DNA of 64,000 nucleotides from Pinus tabuliformis (lineage: Eukaryota > Streptophyta > Pinopsida > Pinales > Pinaceae), in the NCBI GenBank assembly GCA_031772625.1, contig CM062816.1, positions 1,664,901,385 to 1,664,965,384 of the forward strand. The letters are read 5' to 3'. The position numbers and the translations under genes are program-made. Below the pieces are notes generated by a model. The model had not been told where the DNA came from, did no database searches, and saw nothing but the letters and a program-made list of their open reading frames with translations. This document shows positions 10,731-22,154 of this stretch, piece by piece (within the stretch, counting starts at the first letter, position 1; each line of letters starts with the position of its first letter).

Positions 10731-11210
10731 TCAATTTGATTGGATACTCTGATTCAGACTTCGATGGAGACAAAGCAACTGGGGTATCAACTTCAAGATA
10801 TGCTATGAGTCTTGGATCAGGAGCTGTCTCCTAGAGATCACGCAAAAAATCAATTCCAACAGATTCCACAACAGAAGCAGAATACGTGGCAATAGCTGAA
10901 GCAACAAAAGAAATTGTGTGGCTCAAGAAAATTCTTGAATATTTGCAGGAAAAACAAGTACAATCAAATCCACTCATGATTGACAATACTTCTACAATAA
11001 AGTTGGCCAAGAACCCAAAGTTCCATGATCAAACGAAGCACATCAATACTAAATATCATCTGATTCGACATCATGTTGAGGCCAAAACAATCCATCTCCG
11101 TCATTGTTCCACAAATAAGTAAATTGCAGACATCTTCACCAAAGCGCTTGGAAGAGAAAAGCTTGAACGATTCAGAATGATGCTTGGACTCACCAACATC
11201 CCTTCATATT
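10731..11210 (+). pseudogene. copia RNase H relic and pol end
   Basis: RNase H removes the RNA strand during cDNA synthesis. Seen: GYSDSDFDGDKATGVSTS (first acidic residues), TTEAEYVAIAEATKE, MIDNTSTIKLAKNP, FHDQTKHINTKYH and ADIFTKALGREKLERFRMML, the usual copia C-terminus. TAG at 10832 (in place of Trp) and TAA at 11120 interrupt it. The last codons end immediately before the polypurine tract. Confidence 0.92.
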
Positions 11211-11221
11211 AAGGGGGGGAA
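11211..11221 (+). other. Polypurine tract of the copia element
   Basis: AAGGGGGGGAA lies directly before the 3' LTR and would prime plus-strand synthesis. It is intact. Confidence 0.95.
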
Positions 11222-11399
11222 TGTTGACACCTAATCCTTGTGATTGGGTGAATTTATGTAAATAGATAAATAGGAAATATGAACAATCATCGGGAGACGA
11301 ACTGAATAGTCTCTCCCTCATGTATATAATGAAGACCTACCTGATGGAATAGAACAGTCGAATCATTTTTGCCTTATGGAGTTACTGCCTGGCCTGACA
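11222..11399 (+). repeat. 3' LTR of the copia element
   Basis: 178 bp, TGTTGACACC to CCTGACA, the same length as the 5' LTR with about six substitutions (for example near 11285, 11298 and 11351-11365). Followed by the target duplication TTACT. Confidence 0.95.
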
Positions 11400-11469
11400 T
11401 TACTGATAGATTGTTGTGCTAATCGCAGGAACTATTAAAACAATCAACATAGATAAAAGAGACAATAAA

Positions 11470-12625
11470 CCCTCCTACACATAAGTCTGGCAAATAATTC
11501 CACAATAGCTCTCGCATGCACAACTAGATCTCTCTGTCATTCCATCAAACCCTACAGAGGGTAAAATATGTCAACTTGTGTTCCATGTAAAATTGAAATT
11601 GACTGCAGGTGAGTGTTTCAGCGAATTTTTTTGCTACAATCTTCAGTGCTTGATGATTGTCAAAATGGCATCCACCTTGAGTGGGGTAGTTATGGAGAGC
11701 AAGCTTGTGTTTGAGATAGATACCTGAAAAGAAAATTTGCAATCAACATAAACTTGAAATCAAATGCTAGCTCAGAATGCAGATAATACAAGTCACCAAA
11801 AAAAAAAAAAATTTAAAATCTGCAGATAGTTAAGGTAAAAATTTTGAATACCTGACTGAACTAATGGTACTGTGAAATTGTTATCATGCACCTTTATCTT
11901 AAATGCTTCCATAAGGCGTCGACTGATATCGACTTTCATAAAGTTTGTTTTAAGAATCTGTTTTTTTTTTGTGCAAATGTGTAATCCTCTTCTTGAAGTA
12001 ATGTAGTCTATCTTCTATTCAACTCTTCGATTTCCTTGTCAAACTAAACTCTAATTCACGTATTCTATCAAATTGAAATATGATTCATGTATTCTATCAT
12101 AAATAGAAAGAAATGTATGTAGTGAGCTTAAAATGATGCTCCAAGTTCATATACATACTTAGGTAGCTTCCAATAAGCTAACATCAGGATCTAGGTAAAC
12201 TAATAAATGTTGTATTTCAGGGATTCAGCTGTTGCCCAACACTGGAAAGCAAATAAAAGACATGATTATATTTCACAAAGTCTTTTGCAGGAAAGAGAAC
12301 AATAAACTCTACTGCACATAAGTGTGGAAAATAATTCCCACTGGAATACTCCTGACTCCCATATTATAATTGTTTATTATCTCTTGCATAGAGCTTTGCA
12401 GGAAAGAGAACAATTATCTTATGATAAACAAACAAATCTATCTAAGAAAAATAAGATTGAAGAAGGTGAAACTTGAGAGAAAAGGACTTGTTAAATCGTA
12501 AACTGTTAAAGAGTATTTGCAAGGATTGGGTATAGCTTTTTAAATCCTAATGGTCTTCAAGAACTAAAGAAAAATTGGGATATTATTTAAAAGCAGGGGA
12601 GAGAGATTTAGGCTCCAGGGTCGAG
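11470..12625 (-). pseudogene. Relic gene segment, copy 2 (minus strand)
   Basis: Diverged copy of 4376-5505 with the same block order but extra internal sequence. A piece near 11475-11500 (CATAAGTCTGGCAAATAATTCC) is also partly repeated inside it at about 12317. It keeps one open terminal exon (11545-11723, listed separately) that copy 1 has lost. Without the copia insertion the two copies would lie almost side by side, so they look like an old tandem duplication. Confidence 0.5.
11545..11723 (-). pseudogene. Retained exon-like frame in relic copy 2
   Basis: On the minus strand a good acceptor TTTTCTTTTCAG precedes 11723, and about 58 codons stay open to a TGA at 11545. The peptide contains IYLKHKLALHNYPTQGGC and DNHQALKIVAKKFAETL, which looks like ordinary soluble protein sequence. 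I do not recognise the family. The exon opens in phase 2 (first two bases finish a codon). Copy 1 has the same acceptor and the first ~22 bases, then loses the frame. Whether this is expressed is unknown. Confidence 0.35.
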
Positions 12626-13334
12626 CCACTTTCAAAATCGGGCAAATGGTGACAAATCCACTATCAAATGCCAGATTAATTCTTCACGTACTCGACATCT
12701 GTATGAAACGCAAAGTACAATACTTGTGTAGAAAGATCAAGATACTACATTTAGTTACTCCATTTCCAAGATCCTAATGACTAGCATGATAAATAACTAT
12801 ATATATATATATAATTTAAAACCCCTTAATTCTTATTACACCCAACCGAATCCAGAGAGGAAAGAAGCAACAAAGACAAAATACGACCCGCCATAGATTT
12901 GTGGATTTTTCGCCATGAAAGTAATTAAATACAAATAGAAAAGGTAGTGCTATCAAAATTCATAGGAGGAGGAGGCTATTAATGTAAAAGGAGTTCTCAA
13001 CGAGGAAAGAAGCAGCAAAGACAAAATACCATCCCCCCACAATATGCCACCATTACAGAAATCAAATACAAATAGTGCTATCAATATTAATGATAGAGGA
13101 ACGACGGTATCAATGTAACATGGGATCCTAGCAAAGGATATGCAAACTCCAAAACGAAGGACAATATCAATGTAACACCAGATTTCAACAAACAAACTTT
13201 CCAGTATTTCCTGAAATTGGATTTCCAATTTCAGGGGCAAATTTGTGGCCAATTTACACTATGGCTAATCTGATTCAAGAGGGATTTATAATCAATATTT
13301 CACCTATAAATCAATTATGTCAAACCATAAAATT
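12626..13334. other. No gene seen
   Basis: AT-rich sequence with a short AT microsatellite near 12799-12813. Two related lines occur: GAGGAAAGAAGCAACAAAGACAAAATAC near 12855 and GAGGAAAGAAGCAGCAAAGACAAAATAC near 12999, a partial local duplication. A 99-codon minus-strand frame at 12953-13252 is hydrophobic, low in information and overlaps the repeats; I do not call it. Confidence 0.5.
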
Positions 13335-13523
13335 TCACTCCAATGCAATAGGATCTAGTCGCACTTTGCGGAAAATCCATAACCTTGGAAATTTGAAGTC
13401 AATAGTTCCACCTGACTGATGGAAATAGAACATTTTTGCCAAATCTTTTCGCCAAAGTGGAACATTTCTTCTACATAATGAAATATAGAGGTTAGAAAGA
13501 TTAGGTTCATCAGATTGAGGCAT
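13335..13523 (-). CDS. Short unrecognised frame
   Basis: 62 codons on the minus strand starting MPQSDEPNLSNLYISLCRR and containing VPLWRKDLAKMFYFHQSGG. The amino-acid mix looks protein-like rather than like AT-rich noise, but there is no recognised motif, no clear splice site and no second copy. It may be an exon scrap of the same lost gene as the relic copies to its left; this is only suggested by strand and position. Confidence 0.2.
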   Translation of the reverse strand: MPQSDEPNLSNLYISLCRRNVPLWRKDLAKMFYFHQSGGTIDFKFPRLWIFRKVRLDPIALE

Positions 13524-13594
13524 TTTCTAGTAAAACTGCAAAACTGTTGTCAATGATTCAAAAACTGTAACTTCCACTCCAAGATAGCTTCCAA

Positions 13595-13676
13595 CCCTTC
13601 ACCACAGGAATTTCAATCGAACAGTCTTAACAAAACCCTTCACCACAGGAATGTCAATCCAACAGTCTTAACAAAA
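13595..13676. repeat. 41-bp tandem duplication
   Basis: CCCTTCACCACAGGAA starts both 13595-13635 and 13636-13676; the copies differ at about two or three bases. Confidence 0.85.
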
Positions 13677-16210
13677 ACCTGCAACTTCAAATATAATTAA
13701 CATAAAGAAAACGTGGTCAATCACAATAGACAAACAAGCCTCGAGTTACCGTTCAATTCCTTGCAAGGAAATGCCTCACAGAACCTCTACCTAGGATTTC
13801 AGTCACTGTTGAACCTAGAACAATATACCATAGTCTGTAAAATCATGGGAATATAAGGGTGGTAAGATATATTTTATCAAGAGCTCCGTTAATATGACAC
13901 TCTTTATCATGAATCAGAAGAAACAAGACATATTCAGCAACATAAATAAAGAATGACATAACTGACTGACAATAAAGTAAACACATGTATAGGTGGCCTC
14001 TATACACAGTTTAACCCCTGTTGCTTGTAGATTATAAAGAAAGAATGAAAATATCCAGAGTCAATCACAATGTAAGGGGATGAAGGAGGGTAGCATCGTA
14101 TTTAATGAGATGCAGTGGGATAATGTCCTAATACAATGACAACGGTGTAGGGCATGCACAAATAAATGTGGTAGGCATTACGAGAACCATGAAAAGATCA
14201 AGATGTAATCCAAATGATTTTGGAGATGGAGTTACATGAATTGAAACCATTGCATAGAGCACATATTCCTAATCCAATAATCGAAATACTCAAGCTCAAG
14301 GGGCCTTTCATGGTTTATAATCCTAAGTTATAGAGCACACAAAATTGTTAAAAGCAATGGTTGAATGTAACAAGAGATTTGGTTGAACGTAATGCATCAT
14401 AATGCATGATCGAAACATGGTTGAACGGCAGGAAACATGACAGGTATCTGTGGTTTCCAGATTTGGTGAGATTGTATCATACACCTCTACCAATCGATCC
14501 CATCATAGGAGCTATCCATTTCATCAGAGGAGCTTGTGTCATTCCACTCAGATTCATAGGTTATTCCATTAAGCAAGCTGCAAATCCAACTAGAAGTAGA
14601 ATGCATGCGGCAAGTCCCGACTCTTCATTCCTTCATAGAAGGTGCTTAACCTTACCTGCTGACAAAGATGGATGTATTGCATAAGAAAGGAAGGAAAGAT
14701 GGTAGTTGGAAGATTCTGTCTGTGAAAGCCATAATCTACCAATCACATATGGTGATCCCCTTCCCTACCAATGGTCGGGTATATTGCCAACAGAGTGCAC
14801 AGAAAGAAGAGATGGATAACCCTAAACTGGATACAATGAAAATAAGAATTTGGTACTCCACATATTCTTTACGCACCTTCTCAACCTTTCCACTCCACAC
14901 CCCAAGATGGATACCCGGAAACTAGTTTGAGCCAATCAAATGGATTTTCTTCTTACTAAACATTGCCTTTCGAGAGCATTTACCTTGTTTAGCTGATTTT
15001 CTTGACTGGTTTCAATCCCATGATTTCATGAAAGTACTCTATGCTGACACTCAATGCCAGGTGTGTTGTAGATCCCAGAGTTGATACACTTGATACCAAT
15101 ACTCGATTCAGGTTGGTAGTGGATCCCAGCAGTAGGTTGGTAGTCAATCCCAGTAGGGAGACCATGACAGTCATAGATATGGGATTAACAGTTCAAACAA
15201 TGTTATGCCTTACTTACAATGCACCTGTTTAGGATCGATCTTGACAGACAGACACATGGTTCTTTAATGCTAGGAAGGAAGGTTGGGCCACAAAGCGAGT
15301 GAAGTGGAGCTTAATAGTGATTTTTGACTGATTGATTGATAGGACCCATCTTACAGGAAAGGTATATCCATTATTCACCACATCCCCATCCTTTACTAAC
15401 AGACTAATTATCTTCTTACTCGATCCTTATCTCACATCCCCCTCATTCCCAGATTCAAGCCCAGTCATACCCATACGTACTAATTAGCCTTCTTACTTGA
15501 TCTTAGCGCACACGTCCCCATCAACTCCACATCTCACGGCCCCATCTAGGTCTAAGCTCACTCCCCATCGAGGGCTAATATAGTTCTATGAATGTTCTCT
15601 ACCCTCAAAACTTCCCTCTATCTCCACCTCTCATAGCTGGTCATTGCCTCAGGGTGCGGTCTTTCCCATAGCAGCTTGTCATTTACAGTCTCATTGCTTT
15701 AAGCTCTAGTCAGTGCCAAGTAGTTAGTGCAACTAGTCATAGTCCAGTCATATATTTCCCCGATCATAGCCAGGAGGTCCTTGCCAGCTGGGAGTCCTTA
15801 TCATACTGCCCAACTGATAAGGAACCTACGGGATGACACTTACCACGACGAAACTGTCAGGTTCCTACCCCGAGTGGATGCATTCTATTCTAGGCTGAGA
15901 GCAAGAGAGGCAGTATAGTGCATTATTTGTAAGACAGGCTCACTTTGCTTCAGTTAGACTCTTAACGTTTACCAAGAAATCAGACAAAAATTATCATATT
16001 GGCATATTTTTTGTGTATTCTGTCGCCCAAGGAATTTTCCACTAGTAGGACTGCTTTGTCTACAATCCAGAGCTCCAAAATTTGAAAAGCTACCTTGAAT
16101 TGGTCACAGGGTATGGGCTCGCAAGAAGGGTAAGCTTTCGTCATGCCTACCTCACTGTAACCCCCCAGGACTCCCTCGTAGGCAACGCGGAGATGGGATA
16201 TGTGAATTGG
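13677..16210. other. GC-richer mosaic DNA without a recognised gene
   Basis: From about 14400 the sequence is clearly less AT-rich than its surroundings, with a different word use (many GGAAGGAAGG, CCCATC, GGATCC-like words). Several frames of 60-92 codons are open on the plus strand (14406-14684, 14668-14925, 15041-15232, 15727-15918), but none shows a motif I know. A local duplication GGTTGGTAGTGGATCCCAG/GGTTGGTAGTCAATCCCAG lies at 15112-15150. Transferred organelle DNA, especially mitochondrial, would explain the composition but is unproven. Confidence 0.35.
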
Positions 16211-17075
16211 AGTAGGGGAAAGGTAGGATTGTCCTTCATTAGCTGGACCGAGATTAGCTGTTGGACTATCCTTGAGAAGTATGGTACCTCCCTTTCAATC
16301 TCGGTAAGCTTGCCACCATTTAGGTTTCATTTTTTCTATCCCCATTTAGATCTTGGCATAGACTAGCTTCTTCCAGTGCCAGTTCATTTCTTCTTCCGAC
16401 CCACCTCCTCAAGCAACCCATGGTGCCAAGGATGCCCTGTTGGTTGTTTAACAGTCTAACCTCCCTGACTGTCAACCCTTCCCTGCGCTGTTACTATGAG
16501 ATACATAGTCAGCTCCACTGCCTGTTCAGAGAGTCTCAGAGCAGATACAGACTAGCTTCTTCCAATGCTAGTTTATTTTTTCTTCCGGCCCACCTCCTCA
16601 AGTAGCCCATGGTGCCAAGGATGCCCTGTTGGCTATTTAACAATCTAATTTGCTTAACTGTCAGCCCTTCCCTACGCTGTTACTATGAGATACATAGTCA
16701 GCTCCACTGCTTGTTCAGAGAGTCTTAGAGTAGATATGGATGCTGGAAAGAAGGATGCCCTGTTGGTTGTTTAACAGTTTAAGCTCCCTAACTGTCAGCC
16801 CTTCCCTGCACTATTACTATGAGATACATAGTCAGCTCCACTGCCTATTCAGAGAGTCTCAGAGTAGATATGGATACCGAAAAGGAAAGCAAGCTCAGAG
16901 AAATTAGTTAGGCAAGCCCAAGGTAGGATTGTCCTTCATTAGCTGGACCGAGATTAGCTGCTGCACCATCCTTGCGAAGTATGGTACCTCCTTGACTCTC
17001 AGCGCTTCCTTGACTGTCAGCCCTTCCCTACATTATTACTATGAAATACATAGTCAGTGGTAGTCAGTTCCACTA
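16211..17075. repeat. Scrambled tandem repeat array, 189-bp unit
   Basis: A unit starting GACTAGCTTCTTCCA at 16361 recurs at 16550 (period 189). The second part of the unit, from AAGGATGCCCTGTTGG, occurs at 16428, 16617 and 16751, and TACTATGAGATACATAGTCAG occurs in every unit and in altered form near 17037. A separate block AGGTAGGATTGTCCTTCATTAG occurs at 16220 and 16922. So two different segments have been duplicated and interleaved. ATGAGATACATAGTCA-type text might form weak hairpins. No coding role seen. Confidence 0.85.
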
Positions 17076-17129
17076 CTTGGACCTGCTTGCTAATAGCCTG
17101 GACCTGACCTGAATAGGAACTAAGCCCTT

Positions 17130-17275
17130 GGATTCCAGGAAGGGAGGGCAGCAGAAAGAGGAAACCAGGAAGGGAGGGCAGCAAAAGAGGAAAGGAACAC
17201 CTGCACCTGCATGCACACCTGCACCATGCATGCACACCTACACCACCTGCATGCACACCTACACCTGCCAACCTG
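17130..17275. repeat. Short direct repeats and CACCTGCATGCA array
   Basis: CCAGGAAGGGAGGGCAGCA occurs at about 17138 and 17166 (period 28). Next to it, at about 17200-17270, CACCTGCATGCACACCT-type units recur four to five times with small changes. GCATGC makes each unit partly self-complementary. The minus-strand frame across it (17017-17271) is a by-product. Confidence 0.7.
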
Positions 17276-17404
17276 CAAATAAACCAATATGCTCAAACTA
17301 ATATGCTCAAACTAAAATGCTAGGCAAAGTAGGCAAACTAATGTTAGCATTAATATCAACTGTTTGACAACCACTAATAATGAACCAGGTAAAAGCAGAA
17401 CAAA

Positions 17405-17636
17405 CCTATGGTCCAGCCTCTTCCGCCTCGGGAAGAGGCCAAATAAGATGGCAAACAAGGTTGCATTTAAAAACTTTGGTTACTCCCACAATGGCAAACA
17501 ACGTTGCATTTAAAAACTTTGGTTACTCTCACAATAATCAGCTTAAATTAATAACATAGCAGCTTAAACTAATGTCATAGCAGCGCATTTCGATTACTAT
17601 AGTCCCTGGCCATTGCCAGATGGCAGGGACTAATAA
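17405..17636. repeat. Two-hairpin module, copy B
   Basis: Matches 3125-3300 at both ends: CTATGGTCC followed by the hairpin GCCTCTTCC/GGAAGAGGC, and TTACTATAGTCCCT followed by CAGGGACTAATA. The spacer differs and contains a 43-bp tandem duplication starting GGCAAACAA (17450-17492 and 17493-17535). The right end lies about 30 bp before repeat R2. Confidence 0.6.
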
Positions 17637-17667
17637 TGTAACATTTTGATCAACATAAATAGAAGAG

Positions 17668-19418
17668 AAATATGTTATATTATGTAACTCGAATTATGCA
17701 ATTAAATTAAATTAAATTATTTTATTTTATTTTTTAATTAAAAATATATATTTACCATATAATCTTATTATTACTCATTTGAATTTCTTAATAAACTTAT
17801 ATGTGTTGTGCAAATAATGAACTCTAGTAATTTTTGAAAAATAAGTGAATACATTTGGGAGCATTGCAAAATAAAAACAAAATATTGGACAGAGAAATGT
17901 ATCTATAAAGATATCTAATATAAATTACGTTTAAATTATTGTTTATTGTTGTATCAATAAATCAAGTACTATTAAGTTTAATTTGTAATATTGAGTAAAC
18001 ACTAAGAATATCTAATATAAAAATAAAGTTTTGAAAAAGAATTACGTTTAAATTATTGTTTATTGTTGTATCAAGAAATCAAGTACTATTAAGTTTAATT
18101 TGTAACATCGAGGAAACCCTAAGTTTACTAGAGTAAACCATATAGTTGAAATTCTCATTAAAAAAAATGTTACAAAATAATTCTGCGATAAATTCTTAGG
18201 CGGCGCAATGATGCCAATACAAGATGATATTTTGAAGACTAAAGGATAAGGTTTGAAGAGGAAGAATAATAGACAGTAAGCAAACATCTAGTTCATTGGT
18301 GCAAAATGAAAGTTAATAATAATGTACTGAATCAAAAAAGAAAAAATCGGCATCATAGGGGAGCTCAGGCTATTACCCTCTCATTAATAACAATATGCGA
18401 CAATACAACTTACCTAGTAAAGATCACATCCATCCTGGAAGGCTCTAGTTTGAATATGCTTATCGTGTCCGATTTTTCTTTATAGCTAAAACACTTCGGT
18501 ATGCAATAAGACATGCATCATATATTCATCAAGTGCATTTAATTGTTGCAACTTTTCATCTTATACTTTGGTGAGATCCATGTCAAGAAGATTTTCCATC
18601 ATAAATGTGTTGTATATGAACTCAATAGATAATAAGGCCTTCCTTTCATATATTTACTCGTAGGGGATGAACCTAATGGAGGAAAACTATTCCGGCTAGA
18701 ATCATGAGGATCTTTGGAGATGACATAGGTGTTATATGTCCCAGAGCTAAAGAAGAACTTGCTCTTAGTCTCAACTCTGGGGATGCTAGGTATGATGTTG
18801 AGTTCTAGAAAATTCAAGTATTTATATGTTTAGAGGGAGTTGTCCTAACACTACAATAAATAAGAATGAGAGCGAGAGATTAAGGCCAAGGCATAGTGGA
18901 GTAGTAAATGTGGACGATTTAAACAAACAAGACAAGTTAATGTTGTAGAGTAATGGGGACATAGGGTGATAAATCTGAAAGGAAAATATGTCTTTTTAAC
19001 GTATATTCAATTTTTATCAATGTGGGTATTCTCAAAAGTATGTCTAATGGTTACTCATTGGATCTAGAATTTAATCCCACATACAATTACACTTCAAATT
19101 TGAGTAAACCTATAAAGAGATAAATTAAAAAAATAGTTTTCTCCTTTTCCCTACAAAATTCATAACTCTTAAATTCATTGTAACTTCCTCTTCACTCTCA
19201 CATAGTCTTCTATATTTTTCTCACACATAATAATACCCATATACAATACATTTTTGATGGTTTTCTTCTAGGGAAAAATATCCTAAATTAACATAACTTC
19301 TACTACGAGATCTTCCACTTAATGAATGACTAACTTAAATATTTCTCTATCGAGCATTAAAACAAACCCTCTATCGAGCTCATGTTTAACCCGAGGTTAT
19401 GTAGGAGCTCGACCGAGC
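17668..19418. repeat. Dispersed repeat R2, copy A
   Basis: Matches 24060-26248 in order. Landmarks: the AATTAAATTAAATTATTTTA tract near 17700, GGCGCAATGATG near 18202, AAGGATAAGGTTTGAAGAGG near 18241, GTGAGATCCATGTCAA near 18570, and TTTAACCCGAGGTTATG near 19385. On the minus strand 18599-18817 is an open 72-codon frame (SKFFFSSGTYNTYVISKD) with no family known to me; the frame is not kept in copy B, so it is weak evidence of former coding sequence. Confidence 0.7.
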
Positions 19419-19429
19419 CATTTTTTGAA

Positions 19430-21345
19430 ATTTCGGGCCAATACATCTTGGGCACAAACAACTGTGATGTGACTCATTGGTTGGTATGCGAGATGCCACT
19501 ATAATGGTTAGATGCAGATTGCTGGAGGGCAAGCCCATAAATTTATTTATTTATTTGGTAATAAGTTCATTGAATAACATCAAAATGTCATTCAAATTCA
19601 TTATTTTCATTATAGAAAACAAAAAATTAAAATCACTCATAAAACACGAGTAAAATGGGTAAAAAAAATCAATCATAAAACACACGTAAAATGCTTAATT
19701 TTTTTTATTGTTTGAGAAATTTACCAAGATTTACTGCAATAATTAAGTAAAAAAATATTAATTGACATAAACAAAAGCAAAGGTAGATGAATGCTTATGT
19801 TCTCGAAAGACATTAATAAACTGAGGTAAGGTAAATATGTTTACTACAAATTATTTATGAGTTATTATCTAATTAGTAAGTCTCATTTTTACTTGTGTAA
19901 TGCAACGAAATGATTTATAAATTGATGAAAGAAGGATAGAATTAATAAACATGATTTATGAATTGATTAAAGAAAGACAAAATTATAAACATATATTATG
20001 ATATATAAGTTTAATATTAACGATTTATTAATAAAAATACAAAATAAATCTAAAAGTGTTTTCCACATAAAACACACGTAAAATGCTTAATTTTTTTTAT
20101 TGTTTGAGAAATTTACCAAGATTTACTGCGATAATTAAGTAAGAAAACATTAATTGACATAAAGCAAAAGCAAAGGTAGATGAATGCTTATGTTCTCGAA
20201 AGACATTAATAAACTGAGGTAAGGTAAATATGTTTACTACAAATTATTTATGAGCTATTATCTAATTAGTAAGTCTCATTTTTACCTGTGTAATGCAACG
20301 AAATGATTTATAAATTGATGAAAGAAGGATAGAATTAATAAACATGATTTATGAATTGATTAAAGAAAGAATTAATAAACATATATTATGACATATAAGT
20401 TTAATATTAACGATTTATTAATAAAAATACAAAATAAATCTAAGTGTTTTCCACATATCCCATAATTTTTTTTTACAGCTGTAAAATTATTTAGAGAAAC
20501 ATGTAAGATACTAACTAAATTGTGCATTCAATATTTCACAAATAAACAAATATGTAAAGAAACTTATAAGATATGAGCTAAATTTATATTCGGTATTTCA
20601 CAAATAAACTAATATTTATAAAAACATTTAAAAAAACATATAAAGTATTAGCTAAATTTTGCATTCTATATTTCACAAATAAACTATTGACCAGGGTGTG
20701 TCTTAGAAGAGAATTAAGGTACTAACTATTATAATAGTACTTGAGCAGATAATTAAGGCACTAACTATTATAATAGAAATGTTTCGAGTAGAAAATGAAT
20801 GCATTTTTATGCTAGAAAATCTTTGAGCTAAAAATAAATACATTGTTTCAGGAGAGAGAATATGCAGAATATTGGAAGGAAATCAATGTAATTTAATTCT
20901 CATATGTTTATAATTTCTTAATAGTATATAAAGATTATGTATAATTACTATTCAAATTTGTAATAACAATTTTTAACTATATTTTTAATAATTACAATTT
21001 ATTTTTTTACTATATTTTGAATAAGTTTGATAAGAAAAAACATTTCAAATGCCCAAAACTTATAAGAGTTAGATTAGGTCAACTAAATGAAAAACTATAA
21101 ATTGCTTGTGATTTTATTATGTTTATTTACGTAGTATTAGAGTTGGAAGAAACATGTGTGAGTTTTAATTTATTGTTATATTATCGATATTTGGAATTTA
21201 TTGTTATATTATTGATATTTTTGCAAAATTACTTTACTATTAAACATTTTTGTTCAAATAAATAATTAGTTTCCAAATAATACATTAATGTGGAAATTTT
21301 CTTTGGGAAATGTTTCCTTAGAAAATCTGGCTGCCTATATTTCAT
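19430..21345. repeat. Dispersed repeat R3, copy A
   Basis: Matches 47895-49180. Shared landmarks: CCAATACATCTTGGGCAC at the left, AAGCCCATAAATTTATTTAT, the GGGTGTGTCTTA block near 20694, and ATGTTTCGAGTAGAAAAT near 20779. Copy A contains an internal tandem duplication that copy B lacks. No coding capacity seen. Confidence 0.7.
19674..20455. repeat. 392-bp tandem duplication inside R3 copy A
   Basis: Copies 19674-20065 and 20066-20455 begin CATAAAACACACGTAAAATG and end GTTTTCCACAT. They are nearly identical, with a few substitutions and two small indels near 20365 and 20440. The R3 copy at 47.9 kb has a single unit, so the duplication came after the two R3 copies split. Confidence 0.92.
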
Positions 21346-21778
21346 TGTTTATTTATTTCTTGCAAACATATTAACGTTATTTATTTCTTGCAGATATATT
21401 AACGAAATTAACGTTATAAAAATAACTTTTGACCATAAAGATTGAGTTTGCTGCCAAGTCCCTCATACTGTCTACTGCATTTCCCCGTTTACTTTTGGCT
21501 TCTCATACTGTCTAATGCATTTTCCGGTTTATTGTTGGCTTATGGCGGTGTGGGCCTCAATAAATAGCCACTCTATATAGTTAGGCTTGATAAAGTTGAA
21601 ATAATATTCTAATAATATCACTATTCGTCATGTTAAAACATTGTAATAAAATTTGTACACCTGCCCAACAACGAACGTATTTCTAAATGTCTAACATATA
21701 AAATAAATTAATAGAATGATTAATTGAGATGGCTCCAAGTTCAATGGAGTATTCCGTAAATCACAGCAAACAAAGGAT

Positions 21779-22040
21779 GACCAATTACATAATAATTGCA
21801 TAATGGTTGTACAGAGTATAATTTTTTATGTTATTGATGGTAGATTTCAGAAATATATTTTGGAAATTGAGATTAGAAAAGAGGTTTAGAAATATTTCCG
21901 GAATAAATAAAAAGTAACAATTGTATAATAATTACGTAATGATTATATAAACCATAATTTTTTAGGTTATTGATGGTAGATTTCAGGAATATATTTTGGA
22001 AATTGAAATTAGAAGAGAAGTAGATTATTATTTAAAATTT
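21779..22040. repeat. 138-bp tandem duplication
   Basis: Both copies contain ATTGATGGTAGATTTCAG then ATATATTTTGGAAATTGA (offset 138). The first copy starts near 21779 and the second near 21917. Divergence is moderate. Confidence 0.75.
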
Positions 22041-22154
22041 TAAAATATTTCCTAACTGTAGATTTAGAATATCTTGGAATCTAACTATTAAAAAGAAATC
22101 AATTATTTTACCCCTCCTACAGTCAAATTCAAAGATATTCCCTAAATCTACAAT

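Larger units (their letters stand above)
5550..11399 (+). mobile_element. Complete but dead Ty1/copia LTR retrotransposon
   Basis: The element is 5850 bp, flanked by the 5-bp target duplication TTACT (5545-5549 and 11400-11404). It has 178-bp LTRs beginning TGTTGACA and ending CCTGACA, a primer binding site touching the 5' LTR, and a polypurine tract before the 3' LTR. Internal order is gag, protease, integrase, reverse transcriptase, RNase H, which defines copia. The LTRs differ at about six sites in 178, so the insertion is the youngest complete one in the window, yet the coding region carries roughly a dozen stops and at least four frameshifts. An unusually long leader of about 1.27 kb separates the primer site from gag. 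It sits between the two relic gene copies. Confidence 0.95.

Noticed and set aside
12953-13252. 99-codon hydrophobic minus-strand frame
   Set aside because: It overlaps locally duplicated sequence and consists mainly of Leu/Ile/Phe from T-rich DNA; no signal for a real membrane protein gene.
18846-18860. AACACTACAATAAATAAG as a CACTA end
   Set aside because: Only five or six bases agree and there is no inverse partner or duplication nearby.
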